From Desulfitobacterium chlororespirans DSM 11544 (GTDB taxonomy: Bacteria > Bacillota > Desulfitobacteriia > Desulfitobacteriales > Desulfitobacteriaceae): a DNA stretch of 64,000 nucleotides. Shown piece by piece: positions 32,411 to 41,895 of this stretch. The notes under the pieces are model-generated. The model saw only the letters and a program-made list of their open reading frames with translations. It searched no databases and was not told where the DNA came from. The stretch is from contig NZ_FRDN01000003.1 of assembly GCF_900143285.1 (NCBI RefSeq), positions 588,071-652,070 of the forward strand, read 5' to 3'. Both the position numbers and the translations under genes were made by a program. Position 1 is the first letter of the stretch; each line of letters begins with the position of its first letter.

Positions 32411-34077
32411 TTTGCATCTCCCCTTTGCGGTCTTTCAATGGGCAGCAGCACCATGAAGGTGCTGCCCTTATTCAAATCGCTTTCTACGGAAATAACCCCG
32501 CCATGGAGCTCGGTAAGTTCCTTAGCCAAGGCTAATCCCAATCCGCTGCCATTATATTGCCTTGAGGAGGATGAATCCACCTGAATAAACTTTTCAAAGA
32601 TATACGCTTGATTTTCTTTGGAGATCCCTATCCCGTCATCCTGAACCGTGATCTTAACATAGTGCGGGTCCTCTGCCAAAGAGGCTTGAATATTCACCTT
32701 GCCGCCCAAAGGCGTAAATTTAATGGCATTCCCCGCTAAATTTTCGATGATTCTGCGCACCTTCTCATAATCTCCTTGAATGAGGGGCACGCCACGTTCG
32801 ACTCTGGCCGTCAGGTGAATATCATTGCGCTGGGCTAAGGGGCGAATCACGCATTCCACATTATTAATGACATCCACTAAGTCCACCGTCTCTATCGACA
32901 GAGAATTCCTACCGGTTTCCAGGCGTGCCAGATCCAGAATATTATTAATCATGTGGAGCAATACTTCGCTGTTCTCTTTGATTTCACAAAGGATTTGTTC
33001 TTCCGAGGAGTCTTCAAACCGGTTCTTTTTCAGGAGAATCTCCGCAAAGATGATGATGGCCGTCAAGGGCGTTCTCAACTCATGGCTGACCATCGCCAGG
33101 AAATCGGCTTTATACTGACTGTCTTCTTTTAATAAGGTATTGACCTTTTCCAGCTGCACTTGCTTGATTTGCAGTTGCTCATTGGCTTTCCCCAACTCTG
33201 CGGTCCGCAGCTCCACTTTATGTTCTAAATCAGAGTACAGCTCTTTCAATTGTTTGGCCATGTTGTCAAAATGCTCTGCTAAGCCTTCAATTTCCTCTGC
33301 CGCCCTGAAGTTTTGCAGATCAACGTTCAAATCTCCTTCACCAACTTGCTTTACCGCAGTTTCCAAATGCTCTATGGGCTTGGTTACCCGTTTGGTCACA
33401 AAGTAATAGATGGCTAAAACACAACCTATGATCAGTAAAGTAAAGGTCATACATTGCCAGAACATGTTAAAAACAAGGGCCTGATCCTGAATGGTTGTGG
33501 GCATGGTAATGCTGATCGCACCGGCCAAATCACCGATCTTCATGCCCTCTTTAGCATAACCGGAAATATCCATTTCTCCCGCCGGTTCACCATGGCATTC
33601 CAGACAGGTTTCATCAATGCGCATGGGGGTGACATAGCAGAAATAGCGCTGTCCCTCTTCTTTGACTAATTCCCAATAGGAATCTATTGCGGTATCATTC
33701 GAAAATTTTTCTAATACCCTTTTTTCAAAAGGATCAGGCTCATTCAAAGGATTACGGGGATTCGTATTCACATATCGGATCTTATAGCCGTTTTTTTCAG
33801 CAAAAATGACGCCGATACTCATTCCTGCCGTAGAACAGTTGAGCCCTTTAAAATCAAAGTCGCCTTTGGCACTGGTATTGATCCTATGTTGATTGATGGA
33901 TAAAAATTCCCAAGTGGAATCCAATTGTTGGGTCAGGGCCAGACCCTTTTCCTTCAGTTCGTTAACCGCTTGCTTTTGTTGAATTTGAAATACCAGCACT
34001 ATGTTGATGCTCATTAAAATGAACACGATGATCACCGTAGGAATAATAAGCTGATATTTTAGTTTTTTGACTTTCAA
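32407..34077 (-). CDS. Sensor histidine kinase with periplasmic DUF3365 heme (CxxCH) domain
   Basis: A 556-residue protein. The start is set at the TTG at 34075-34077, preceded by AGGGGTG; no better ATG exists. Helix 1 is residues 8-30. The outside domain (about 35-205) matches DUF3365 and contains CLECH (C158-H162), a c-type heme attachment motif, plus a further Cys at 81. Helix 2 is about 207-228, then HAMP, a coiled coil, HisKA with SHELRTP (H332) and HATPase (NAIKFTP, DDGIGI, GSGLGLALAKEL). It probably senses redox state or a gas or oxidised ligand through heme and signals to the overlapping regulator gene. The nearby dms reductase is its likely target. Confidence 0.88.
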   Translation of the reverse strand: MKVKKLKYQLIIPTVIIVFILMSINIVLVFQIQQKQAVNELKEKGLALTQQLDSTWEFLSINQHRINTSAKGDFDFKGLNCSTAGMSIGVIFAEKNGYKIRYVNTNPRNPLNEPDPFEKRVLEKFSNDTAIDSYWELVKEEGQRYFCYVTPMRIDETCLECHGEPAGEMDISGYAKEGMKIGDLAGAISITMPTTIQDQALVFNMFWQCMTFTLLIIGCVLAIYYFVTKRVTKPIEHLETAVKQVGEGDLNVDLQNFRAAEEIEGLAEHFDNMAKQLKELYSDLEHKVELRTAELGKANEQLQIKQVQLEKVNTLLKEDSQYKADFLAMVSHELRTPLTAIIIFAEILLKKNRFEDSSEEQILCEIKENSEVLLHMINNILDLARLETGRNSLSIETVDLVDVINNVECVIRPLAQRNDIHLTARVERGVPLIQGDYEKVRRIIENLAGNAIKFTPLGGKVNIQASLAEDPHYVKITVQDDGIGISKENQAYIFEKFIQVDSSSSRQYNGSGLGLALAKELTELHGGVISVESDLNKGSTFMVLLPIERPQRGDAK

Positions 34078-34149
34078 TAAAACACCCCTGTCTATCTTAA
34101 CATTAAAGCTTGCTCTATAAAACACTAATAAGAAAAAACTCTTCCAGGC

Positions 34150-34205
34150 GTGAAAAGAAACACCGATACCACCTGTAAAAGGCAGCATCGGTGTTTCTTT
34201 TTCAC
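34150..34205. terminator. Rho-independent terminator
   Basis: GTGAAAAGAAACACCGAT and ATCGGTGTTTCTTTTTCAC pair over a long stem with T runs on both strands. It ends the small Mor-like gene upstream on the minus strand. Confidence 0.75.
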
Positions 34206-34236
34206 GCTGACTGTATCAGCAGCAAAGCAATTGGGT

Positions 34237-34509
34237 TCAGTCCATGTTTTGGGTGCTGACAATTTTTCTGACACTATCCGGCGAAAGATAATATTGGGCC
34301 GCAATATCCTCAATCCGGCTTCCCACCCGGTACAGCCTCATAATACTTTGATTTCTTTCCCGTAAAGCAGCTTTGGTTCCGTTCATTTCACCCCAACCGG
34401 TCTTGTGGGATGTTTTGCGGGGAATATAAAGGGTTTGTCCTTGTATATATTTTTGAATTTCGTCAATAAGCTTCTCAGGCAATATATTTTTAGCATTCTG
34501 ATACTCCAT
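34237..34509 (-). CDS. CD3324-type Mor-like transcription regulator
   Basis: A 90-residue protein; the ATG at 34507-34509 follows AGGAGGAG. MEYQNAKNILPEKLIDEIQKYIQGQTLYIPRK and the C-terminal NQSIMRLYRVGSRIEDIAAQYYLSPDSVRKI, a helix-turn-helix, match the short Mor-related proteins (CD3324 family) of Clostridia. The regulon is unknown. It is a single gene with a terminator behind it. Confidence 0.75.
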   Translation of the reverse strand: MEYQNAKNILPEKLIDEIQKYIQGQTLYIPRKTSHKTGWGEMNGTKAALRERNQSIMRLYRVGSRIEDIAAQYYLSPDSVRKIVSTQNMD

Positions 34510-34746
34510 AAATCTCCTCCTGAAAATAGGTTCAAAAAATGCGGCATAGGACATGGCCTGTCCTCAGCAGTGCTCAGGAAACAACGACCATGCCTCTACA
34601 CCCGAATATTTATCTAGAGGTTTGCCACCTCATAAATATCCTTGATCAATTTAACCATCCCCTTTCAGCAGAGATTGTAGATCCGGACTACAAGTTTATT
34701 TTAGAGGCTGCCCGATTTAAAAGCAATGGAAAGAATAATTATAATC
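34510..34746. other. Intergenic stretch, possible small remnant
   Basis: No gene is supported here. A plus-strand frame with ATG near 34590 reads MPLHPNIYLEVCHLIN and continues into the esterase gene on the other strand. It has no ribosome site, and I recognise no family. Confidence 0.3.
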
Positions 34747-35748
34747 CTAAAGAAGTTCCTTGGCGAAAAACTCTATCTGCCGATCCACAAACCCATCCGG
34801 CGATTCATGCCCATATTCCGGATAGACCAGCAGTTTCTTTTCTCCACAGATCGCCTTATACAGCGAATAGACAGTAGCAGGCGTGCAGACTGTATCCTTT
34901 AAGCCCATGGATACCAGGCAGGCAGTTTCTTTTCCCAGCCAGGGAGCAAAGTGAACCCCATCAAAATAGTCCAGGGTGGTAAAGACTTTTTCCTCTTGCT
35001 GATGTTCCGGGTCATGAAGTTGAAAATACCAAGCAAGCTCCTCCAGGGGTCCACCTCTTTGCAGCTGGTAGCTTCTGCGGAAATCAGCCAGAAAGGGTAT
35101 CGCAGCACTCACTGCCTTCACCCCGCCCTTTAAGTTGACTTCTTGCCCCAGAGCGTTGATCACCCCTCCTGCTATGACTGCTAATCCTCCCCCTTGGCTT
35201 TTGCCCATACAGCCGATGCGCTTTTCGTCCACCTCCGGCTGATTAGCCAGAGCCTCCACGGCCCGAACTCCATCCAGGTAGACTTGGCGGAGATAATGAG
35301 TATGAGGCGATTCCAAACCCAAAGTCAACCATCCGGAAAAAGCTCCCGAGGGATAGACTCTGGAATCCGGTGTTTCTCCGCATTGCCCCCGGACATCCAG
35401 AGCCAGGATAGCATACCCCTGCAAGGCCCACAAGAGGAGTTCCGAGATTTGCCCCCGGTTGCCGGAATACCCATGAAAGCGCACCAGACCGGGCAAGGTC
35501 TCATGGGGGCCAATAGTTCTGGGGCGCAGATAATAACCCTTGAGCTTTATCCGATCCCCGGATAGCACGGTGGCTGAGAAGACTTCCACCTTGGACAAGG
35601 GATAAGCGATTGCTTCAAGCTCCAGGAGAGCCTTGGTTTGGGCATCCCTTCTCAGGCTCTCCAGCCAGAATTCCTTAAAGTCTTCAGGCCGCACTCCTCG
35701 ATAAGGGATGGTTTCTAATTGCTGTATGGCATCTTGAATTATCGTCAT
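34747..35748 (-). CDS. Acetyl xylan esterase / cephalosporin-C deacetylase family hydrolase
   Basis: A 333-residue alpha/beta hydrolase of the AXE1 family; the ATG at 35746-35748 follows GAGGTGAAGG. The nucleophile lies in GCMGKSQGGG (G-x-S-x-G), the acid in SMGLKDTVCTP and the histidine in YPEYGHES. The N-terminal KEFWLESLRRDAQT and LVRFHGYSGNRGQ are typical. It removes acetyl groups from sugars or related esters in the cytoplasm. No sugar-use genes are near, so the substrate is unknown. Confidence 0.85.
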   Translation of the reverse strand: MTIIQDAIQQLETIPYRGVRPEDFKEFWLESLRRDAQTKALLELEAIAYPLSKVEVFSATVLSGDRIKLKGYYLRPRTIGPHETLPGLVRFHGYSGNRGQISELLLWALQGYAILALDVRGQCGETPDSRVYPSGAFSGWLTLGLESPHTHYLRQVYLDGVRAVEALANQPEVDEKRIGCMGKSQGGGLAVIAGGVINALGQEVNLKGGVKAVSAAIPFLADFRRSYQLQRGGPLEELAWYFQLHDPEHQQEEKVFTTLDYFDGVHFAPWLGKETACLVSMGLKDTVCTPATVYSLYKAICGEKKLLVYPEYGHESPDGFVDRQIEFFAKELL

Positions 35749-35865
35749 TGGCCTTCACCTCTACCAACTTAGTCTTAATCCACTCTAGTATTTCTATATT
35801 TCTTAAAAAGGCCTCCAAAAACCTCCCTATCCCTCAACCGTCTTCTCTAAATCCAGAAGATAATG

Positions 35866-35899
35866 AAGGAGTGACCCACTTTTAGATGGCTCACTCCTC
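35866..35899 (-). terminator. Hairpin after the chemoreceptor gene
   Basis: GAGGAGTGA-loop-TCACTCCTT on the minus strand, with a weak T run; it probably ends the chemoreceptor transcript. Confidence 0.5.
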
Positions 35900-35913
35900 T
35901 TAATCTTCTCTTT

Positions 35914-37518
35914 TTATCTTTGGGTAAATTGCTGCATGCTGGATTCAAGCTCTTCAGCAAGAGCCGCCAGTTCCTGACTGGCCCCGGCGATCTGATCCAT
36001 GGCTGCCGTCTGCTCCTGCACCGATGCGGATACTTCCTGGGTGCTTGCTGCACTTTCCTCAGAAATAGCCGAAAGGCTCTGAATCATGTTCATAATGGAC
36101 TGATTTTTATCGGCTATCCCATCTGTAGAGTTGCTGATAATCTCCGTATATCCCTGGATTCTGTCGATAGCCTCGGCAATGCCTGCGAATTTGGTCTCGG
36201 TGGCCGAGACGCTTTCCGACTGAATCTTGACCACTGAATCCATTTCGCCCATCTTGACCACCGCTTCCCGGGTCTTAAGGGTTAATACTTTAGTGATGTT
36301 TTCGATCTCTGTAGTGAAGCGATTGGATTCTTCCGCCAACTTGCGAATCTCCTCAGCCACCACCGCGAAGCCCCGCCCCTGTTCACCTGCTCTGGCCGCT
36401 TCAATAGCGGCATTAAGGGCCAAGAGATTGGTTTGGGCGGCGATCTCCTTGATCTTCAAGCTGGCTTCCACAATATTTTTAGCGCTTTCATTGGTTTCCA
36501 GAATGGTCTCCTGAACCTCTTGAGCGCTCTTCCCATTTTGATAAGTAATTTTAATCAGATCCGCCAGAATCATGGTTCCCTCATCTTTAAGTTGTTCCAC
36601 TCGATCCGTTGCTTGGCGCAGATCCTCCACCTTCTTTTGATCCTCTGCCACTAAATGTCCCAGGACATCCATTTGAGCGACACCGTTTTGAATCTCATTG
36701 GCTTGGTCGCTGGCCCCGAGGGCAATTCCTTCGATGGTTTTGGCAATTTCCATGGCTGCGGTGGAAGATTCCTGACTGATATTCCCCAAGAAGGCTGCTG
36801 AATCAGCCAGTTTCTCCGAGGAAAGGGCCAGCCCTGCCACCAGGTCGCGAATATTATGAATCACCCCCTGGAAGGCACGGGAGAGACCTCCCACTTCATC
36901 CTTACGGTTCATGAAGTGCTCGGGGATGTTCTCGGATACATTGAGATGTTCGACGATCCCGATCAGCTTATGAATAGGCTGAGAAATCCGATTGGAGCTC
37001 ATAAACCAGATGACGATTAAAAGGATAAGATTAAACACCATAAGTACAGATTGAATCACTTTTAAGGCTTTAACTTTGGCGGCGGAGAACCCTTCAGCAG
37101 CTGCTACCGCTGCGTTGGTGGTGGCAAAATAGGTCTCGCTTTCCTGAACAAGAGAGGTCGTATCCCCACTGCGACGGGCTGATTCAATGGTACCCTTCAA
37201 GGACTGCCATTCACTTTTCACCTTGTTCATCTCTTGAATAAACATCTCGTCAACAGCCTTGGGCAGGCCCAAGCTCTCGTCACCTTGAATCAACCCTTCG
37301 ATAATTCCATCCAATTTTTGGATAAGCTCATCATTAGGTTGCTTTGCCATCTCCAGCTTGATGAGTCTCTGGGTTGCCCCCCTGACCACTCCCGCCGTAT
37401 TAATGACAGCACCATCCTGCTGCATTTTTTCTAATTGGTAAAAGACGACCACTGTGCTGGTAACAGAAAAAAGCAATAAAAGTACTACGATGGCTCTTAG
37501 TGTGGATCGTATCGTCAC
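35914..37518 (-). CDS. Methyl-accepting chemotaxis protein with PilJ-like sensor domain
   Basis: A 534-residue protein; the GTG at 37516-37518 is taken as start, with GGGGATG upstream (a TTG nine codons earlier is possible). Helix 1 (about 10-28) and helix 2 (about 155-175) enclose an outside four-helix sensor with [19 protein letters not shown]. That resembles the PilJ/NarX P-box pattern of nitrate- or nitrite-type sensing domains. HAMP follows, then the signalling domain with the highly conserved hairpin [38 protein letters not shown]. It steers motility; the ligand is not known. Confidence 0.9.
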   Translation of the reverse strand: MTIRSTLRAIVVLLLLFSVTSTVVVFYQLEKMQQDGAVINTAGVVRGATQRLIKLEMAKQPNDELIQKLDGIIEGLIQGDESLGLPKAVDEMFIQEMNKVKSEWQSLKGTIESARRSGDTTSLVQESETYFATTNAAVAAAEGFSAAKVKALKVIQSVLMVFNLILLIVIWFMSSNRISQPIHKLIGIVEHLNVSENIPEHFMNRKDEVGGLSRAFQGVIHNIRDLVAGLALSSEKLADSAAFLGNISQESSTAAMEIAKTIEGIALGASDQANEIQNGVAQMDVLGHLVAEDQKKVEDLRQATDRVEQLKDEGTMILADLIKITYQNGKSAQEVQETILETNESAKNIVEASLKIKEIAAQTNLLALNAAIEAARAGEQGRGFAVVAEEIRKLAEESNRFTTEIENITKVLTLKTREAVVKMGEMDSVVKIQSESVSATETKFAGIAEAIDRIQGYTEIISNSTDGIADKNQSIMNMIQSLSAISEESAASTQEVSASVQEQTAAMDQIAGASQELAALAEELESSMQQFTQR

Positions 37519-37729
37519 CCGACATCCCCAGCCTTTCAACTCCAAAATCCCTGCTATGTAGAAAGTATTATCTCATATCATATCAAACAATTTTTGATTT
37601 TCCTATCATTATTTTATAATTATTATAGTTGCTATCTACTAAAAGTCTTCTCAGGAATTAGCATTCCTCCAATAAGGATGTTTATGAAAATCCTCCTTAT
37701 TCAGCACGCATCTTTCCCATTGATGCATC

Positions 37730-37758
37730 AAAAAAATGTGTCCCAACTTGGGACACAC
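37730..37758 (-). terminator. Rho-independent terminator after the beta-lactamase-fold gene
   Basis: GTGTCCCAA-GTTGGGACAC stem on the minus strand, followed by ATTTTTTTG. Confidence 0.85.
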
Positions 37759-37764
37759 GCTCCA

Positions 37765-38856
37765 TCAGTCTGATGCTGCAACTATGTCGTTAACAAACTG
37801 CCAATACATATCGCTGCTGCCGTTATGATTGCTTGTGAAAGCTATGATCAGCTCTAATTCCGGTATTACAAAGATGTACTGCCCTCCATGCCCCTGAGCA
37901 AAAAAGGCGTCATATTGTTCTTCTCCAAATGTACGTACCCACCATTGGTATCCGTAATCAGCAGTTCCTGATGACCGTTTGAATTGAAGTCTTGTGGATT
38001 CCTCAACCCACTCTCTTGAAATAATTTGCTGTTCTCCCCAAAGCCCTCCGTTATGATACAGCAAACCAAGCTTCACCATATCATAAACCGTCATGGAGAA
38101 ACCATTGCCGCCGTCTGAAATACCCTGTGAATCCATATTGCATTGAACGCTATCCATACCAATTAAATCGAACAAGAACTCTTTTCCAAATTCATAGGCA
38201 GTTTTTCCCGTTGCTTTTTGAAGTATAGCCGCCAGCAAATGAGTATTTCCGGTAGAATAGCTGAATACGGTACCCGGTGTTGACGTAATCGGACGATTCA
38301 GCACAAAATCCACCCAGTTCTCCGAGTTCCGCCATTCGCGCCAGTATTCGGTATCGCTGCTATCAAAACCTGAAGTATTGGTAAGCAAATGCCCCAGGGT
38401 AATCTGTTTCAAACGGTTGTCATCAGACTCAAGAATTTGCGGGAAGTACTCTGATATTGGAACGTCCACACTCTCAATATATCCTTTGTCTATGGCAATG
38501 CCGATCAGCGCACTCGTCACGCTTTTCGAGCAGGAATGCAGCAAAAACAAGCTTGCCTTATCATAACTATCCTTGTAGTACTCATCAACTATGTGTCCAT
38601 CTTTGAAAATGACGGAGGCTAGAATCTGAGTAGTGTCATATGTGGAATGAAGTGACTCCAATGTATCACCGTTTAGGCCGTGATCCTCGGGAGCGCCATA
38701 TTGCCATTCCCAAACAAAGACATCCTGCTGCTCTGGGTTTTGTTGATCCCTTTCTTCCATGACCGTTCCTTGATCCGGCTCAGCAATCCTTCCACAGCCG
38801 GTCAGGTAAACACATCCAATCAGCATTGCCATCAATAGCAGTATTTTAGATTTCAT
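37765..38856 (-). CDS. Serine hydrolase of the beta-lactamase/class C PBP family, lipoprotein
   Basis: A 363-residue protein with a lipoprotein signal (lipobox LTGC at about 18-21). The catalytic motifs of the family are present: S-x-x-K in HSCSKSVTSALIG, Y-x-N-like YSTGN after GTVFSYS, and HGG in FFAQGHGGQYIF. Family members include esterases, DD-peptidases and 6-aminohexanoate-dimer hydrolases; resistance to beta-lactams should not be assumed. It stands alone with its own terminator. Confidence 0.88.
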   Translation of the reverse strand: MKSKILLLMAMLIGCVYLTGCGRIAEPDQGTVMEERDQQNPEQQDVFVWEWQYGAPEDHGLNGDTLESLHSTYDTTQILASVIFKDGHIVDEYYKDSYDKASLFLLHSCSKSVTSALIGIAIDKGYIESVDVPISEYFPQILESDDNRLKQITLGHLLTNTSGFDSSDTEYWREWRNSENWVDFVLNRPITSTPGTVFSYSTGNTHLLAAILQKATGKTAYEFGKEFLFDLIGMDSVQCNMDSQGISDGGNGFSMTVYDMVKLGLLYHNGGLWGEQQIISREWVEESTRLQFKRSSGTADYGYQWWVRTFGEEQYDAFFAQGHGGQYIFVIPELELIIAFTSNHNGSSDMYWQFVNDIVAASD

Positions 38857-38943
38857 TTTATGCCCACTCCATATTTCAGACAGTCAGCGTTCATTTAAGG
38901 ATTCCCTATCCTCATCTCAATCACAAAATCAATGCAGGTAGAA

Positions 38944-38973
38944 AAGCCGCAGGACTTCAAAATCCTGCGGCAA
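38944..38973 (-). terminator. Terminator after the zinc-ribbon gene
   Basis: GCCGCAGGA and TCCTGCGGC with an 8-base loop, followed on the minus strand by TTTTC. Confidence 0.75.
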
Positions 38974-39039
38974 ATCTTCAAAACTGAAATTATCCTTATT
39001 GACCCAAGGCTTTACCTCAAAAAGGTCTTTTGTTAAATC

Positions 39040-39342
39040 TTAGTAACGGCTGCGTGGTGTGAAGCAATCGCGGCAGTAAACCGGTTTGTCACCACTGGGT
39101 TGGAAAGGCACCATGGTATCTACGCCGCAGGAAGCACAGACTGCTGGATACATTTGGCGTTCCTGACGTTGGTAGCCACCACCATTGCCGCCACGGGATT
39201 GTTGCTTTCTTGCCGCACGGCAGGAAGGGCAACGGCCAGGCTCATTGGTGAAGCCTTTTTCTGCGTAGAATTCTTGCTCTGACACGGAGAATACAAACTC
39301 AGCGCCACAATCTTTACAAGTGATTACTTTTTCTTGATACAT
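39040..39342 (-). CDS. Zinc-ribbon protein with two CxxC pairs
   Basis: A 100-residue protein; the ATG at 39340-39342 follows CGGAGG. The first zinc ribbon is ITCKDCGAEFVFSVSEQEFYAEKGF with RCPSCRAAR. A Gly/Gln/Arg-rich linker follows, then a second ribbon CASCGVDTMVPF with YCRDCF. This arrangement is widespread in Firmicutes and Chloroflexi under names such as probable zinc-ribbon domain (zf-trcl) protein. It may bind RNA or ribosomes; the function is unknown. Confidence 0.85.
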   Translation of the reverse strand: MYQEKVITCKDCGAEFVFSVSEQEFYAEKGFTNEPGRCPSCRAARKQQSRGGNGGGYQRQERQMYPAVCASCGVDTMVPFQPSGDKPVYCRDCFTPRSRY

Positions 39343-39506
39343 AATAAAAAAACCTCCGATAGTTTAATTGCCGCTACTTAAAAGGAATTTTCATCACTTC
39401 CCAGCGCTTTAGGCAACACAAGAAGGTTCTTACAAAATCCAATATTAATTTAACGGGCATACTTACTATACCAGCAATTGGGTGATAAGTCAAATAGATC
39501 TCGCTT

Positions 39507-39800
39507 TTATTTATCTTTCTTATTTTTTCGGGACAGGGACAACCCTCCAAAACCGCTGATTACGGCAATATAAAAGCCAAAATCATACCACCAGCCGGTG
39601 TTAAACACTTCATAGACTCTGACCGTCTCACTGAATATCCCCATAATCAGGGAAAGGGGCGCAATCCAGCCATGCCAGACACCGGACAAAAAACCGGCCG
39701 GATTGTCAAAATCATAGGAACCATCCCCTGGAATGCATCCTGTCAGGATAAACATCATCAAGACCAGGGCTAACCCCGAAAACATCATGCTCTTTCTCAT
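39507..39800 (-). CDS. Small lipoprotein/membrane protein
   Basis: A 97-residue protein started at the ATG at 39798-39800, because GGGAG lies 7 bases before it; the ATG two codons earlier is too close. The signal peptide ends in LTGC. The mature part has GVWHGWIAPLSLIMGIF, then YEVFNTGWWYDFGFYIAVISGFGG, a second membrane segment, and a basic tail. Similar short proteins occur widely in Firmicutes; I know of no function. Confidence 0.75.
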   Translation of the reverse strand: MRKSMMFSGLALVLMMFILTGCIPGDGSYDFDNPAGFLSGVWHGWIAPLSLIMGIFSETVRVYEVFNTGWWYDFGFYIAVISGFGGLSLSRKNKKDK

Positions 39801-39935
39801 TTTCATTCTCCCTCTCTCCGTAGAGCCGAATTATAATGAACATCGGCCCGCTAACTTTTCAAGCTCCCAAATTCTTGCTATGATAAAAGACAGTACTGTG
39901 GACTGTCACCACATGGAAGTGAAAGGATGCCGAAG

Positions 39936-40844
39936 ATGCCCAAAAGTGTTCTCCTTAACGACGGCCTGGCGGACAAATATGCCGGCCTATTGAAATGCCC
40001 TATCTGCCATAACTCCATGGCGCTCATTAATAAGAAGAGTTTAATCTGCCGGGATAAGCATTGTTTTGATTTGGCCAAACAAGGCTATGTCAACTTATTA
40101 TCCCATGGAATTAAGACCAAATACAATAAGCAATTGTTCGAAGCACGGAAACTCCTCGCTCAAAGCGGCTTCTTCGAGCCTCTGAACGAGCTGCTTTGTA
40201 CCTTGATCGGCAACCTTTTGAACAACTCAGAAGGTAAGGCTCAAGACCCTTCCCTAAACATTGTGGATGCCGGTTGCGGCGAGGGATCTCATCTGGCCAA
40301 CATCCAACAAAAACTTTTGCAGAGCAAGGGAATACAGCCTTTAGGTATAGGAATGGACCTTGCCAAAGAAGGGATTCAAATGGCGGCCCGGGATTACGGG
40401 AGCATCTTTTGGTGTGTAGCGGATCTGGCTCAATGCCCCTTTGGCGATCAGCAGTTCGATGTGATTTTGAATATTTTATCCCCTGCCAATTACTCCGAGT
40501 TCGCAAGAATCCTCGCCGATGACGGGCTGGTCATCAAGGTCGTTCCCGAAAAAGACTATCTCAAAGAATTACGGGGAATTTTTTACGAAAAAACGGAAAA
40601 ACAGGATTACTCCAATGCCAAAACCCTAGAACTTTTTGAAAACCATCTGCAACTCTGTAAGCTGGTGCCCCTTCGCTACTCTGTGGCTTTGGACCAGCCG
40701 CTGATTGGGAACCTGGTCCGGATGACCCCTCTCACCTGGGGGGCTGAAGAGGCCCGGATCGAGAAAGTTCTTAAGCTGGAGTCCCTTGAGATTACTATAG
40801 ACTTGACCATTATGGTAGGACAAAAAAGGGAGGTACGGTCATGA
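39936..40844 (+). CDS. rlmA: 23S rRNA (guanine-N1)-methyltransferase RlmA family
   Basis: A 302-residue protein; the ATG at 39936 is chosen because AAAGG lies 9 bases upstream, while the ATG at 39927 touches it. The N-terminal zinc site is formed by LKCPICHNSM and LICRDKHCFDLAKQGYVNLL. The AdoMet fold follows, with NIVDAGCGEGSHL, GIGMDLAKEGI and FDVILNILSPAN. RlmA/TlrB enzymes methylate G745 or G748 of 23S rRNA, and in producers give macrolide resistance. It overlaps the following DUF2164 gene by 4 bases. Confidence 0.9.
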   Translation: MPKSVLLNDGLADKYAGLLKCPICHNSMALINKKSLICRDKHCFDLAKQGYVNLLSHGIKTKYNKQLFEARKLLAQSGFFEPLNELLCTLIGNLLNNSEGKAQDPSLNIVDAGCGEGSHLANIQQKLLQSKGIQPLGIGMDLAKEGIQMAARDYGSIFWCVADLAQCPFGDQQFDVILNILSPANYSEFARILADDGLVIKVVPEKDYLKELRGIFYEKTEKQDYSNAKTLELFENHLQLCKLVPLRYSVALDQPLIGNLVRMTPLTWGAEEARIEKVLKLESLEITIDLTIMVGQKREVRS

Positions 40845-41083
40845 AAAAGGAAGCAACTCGGATTAAGCTAAGCAAAGAGCAAAAAGAAGGGATGGCTGCC
40901 GCCATCCAAAGATACTTCCTGCAGGAACGGGATGAAGAAATAGGGGCTTTGGCTTCCAGCCTCCTGCTGGATTTTATCATTAAAGAATTGGCCCCGGAAT
41001 TCTACAATCAAGGAGTCTCTGATTCCTACCAATTTATGAATGAGCGGACCGAGGATTTGCTCTCTTTGCAAATTTATCGCTAA
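40841..41083 (+). CDS. DUF2164 family protein
   Basis: An 80-residue protein overlapping the rlmA stop codon (ATGA), so translationally coupled. IKLSKEQKEGMAAAIQRYFLQERDEEIGALASSLLLDF and IKELAPEFYNQGVSDSYQFM are the DUF2164 signature. It is small and acidic; the function is unknown. Confidence 0.85.
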   Translation: MKKEATRIKLSKEQKEGMAAAIQRYFLQERDEEIGALASSLLLDFIIKELAPEFYNQGVSDSYQFMNERTEDLLSLQIYR

Positions 41084-41139
41084 CCCGCCTTAATAGCCCC
41101 ACCTCTGTAGGGGCGCCCCCCCACTGGAAGTGGCCCTGT

Positions 41140-41895
41140 TCACTGATTGGACACCCAGGTAAATTCTCCGCTGTCCCCATCCATAACCTCCACACCCGGG
41201 GGGATACGGACCAATATCCCTTTCTCTCCGAAAGTCATGCTGCCGCCCACGCCATAGTGACTCTGGTTTTCCCCTTTGAATTGCCATACTGGGAAACTGT
41301 CACTATATACCTTAAATTCGAACCTTTGCTTAACAGGATCTCCAATCTTCAGGACACCTGCTTCCCATGTTATTTGGGGAGGAGCGACCAATTTCGTGAA
41401 GTCGATAGGTTTGAAAGTATCGGTTCTGGCATAATGAGGCGCTACATAAGTGCTGACCTCGATGAGCCCGTCGGCATTCTTTTTACGTTCCAAAAAGATT
41501 CGCCCATACCCTGTGTCCCCTACAGTTCTGATTTTTAACTGAGGGGTTTCTGCCGCGTAGGTCTGCCGGCTGTTCTCCACAAGCCCTGCTTGACTTGCCA
41601 AAGGCTCATTCTCAAAAATATGATACATCCGGCCATCCTCCGACCAGTCGGCAGGAGCCTCAGCTAACAGTCCTTGTGTTTGAGCATTACGGGATTGGAA
41701 GAATTCTCCTTGATTGAGAAAGAGGGCCAGGGGAATGGAAACTATAAGCAAGGCGAGATAAGCGCCGGCGATCAGGAGATTCGTCTGCCATCGATAAACG
41801 CGGCGCAGTCTGGGCCACACAAATTTAGCCAGAAGGTAAATGAAGGCTATGATGCAAAACCAAATGATAATAGTAGCAAATAAAACATTACTCAT
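41140..41895 (-). CDS. Membrane protein of the YtrA-type ABC operon
   Basis: A 251-residue protein with two N-terminal membrane helices (about 5-25 and 38-60) and a large soluble beta-rich domain, probably outside. I do not recognise a family. It overlaps the permease gene by 4 bases and is the last gene of the GntR, ATPase, permease, membrane-protein transcript, so it is probably an accessory of this transporter. Confidence 0.7.
   Translation of the reverse strand: MSNVLFATIIIWFCIIAFIYLLAKFVWPRLRRVYRWQTNLLIAGAYLALLIVSIPLALFLNQGEFFQSRNAQTQGLLAEAPADWSEDGRMYHIFENEPLASQAGLVENSRQTYAAETPQLKIRTVGDTGYGRIFLERKKNADGLIEVSTYVAPHYARTDTFKPIDFTKLVAPPQITWEAGVLKIGDPVKQRFEFKVYSDSFPVWQFKGENQSHYGVGGSMTFGEKGILVRIPPGVEVMDGDSGEFTWVSNQ

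Noticed and set aside
37765..38856. Antibiotic-resistance beta-lactamase
   Set aside because: The fold and motifs fit the broad serine hydrolase/class C PBP family, and nothing shows beta-lactam hydrolysis.
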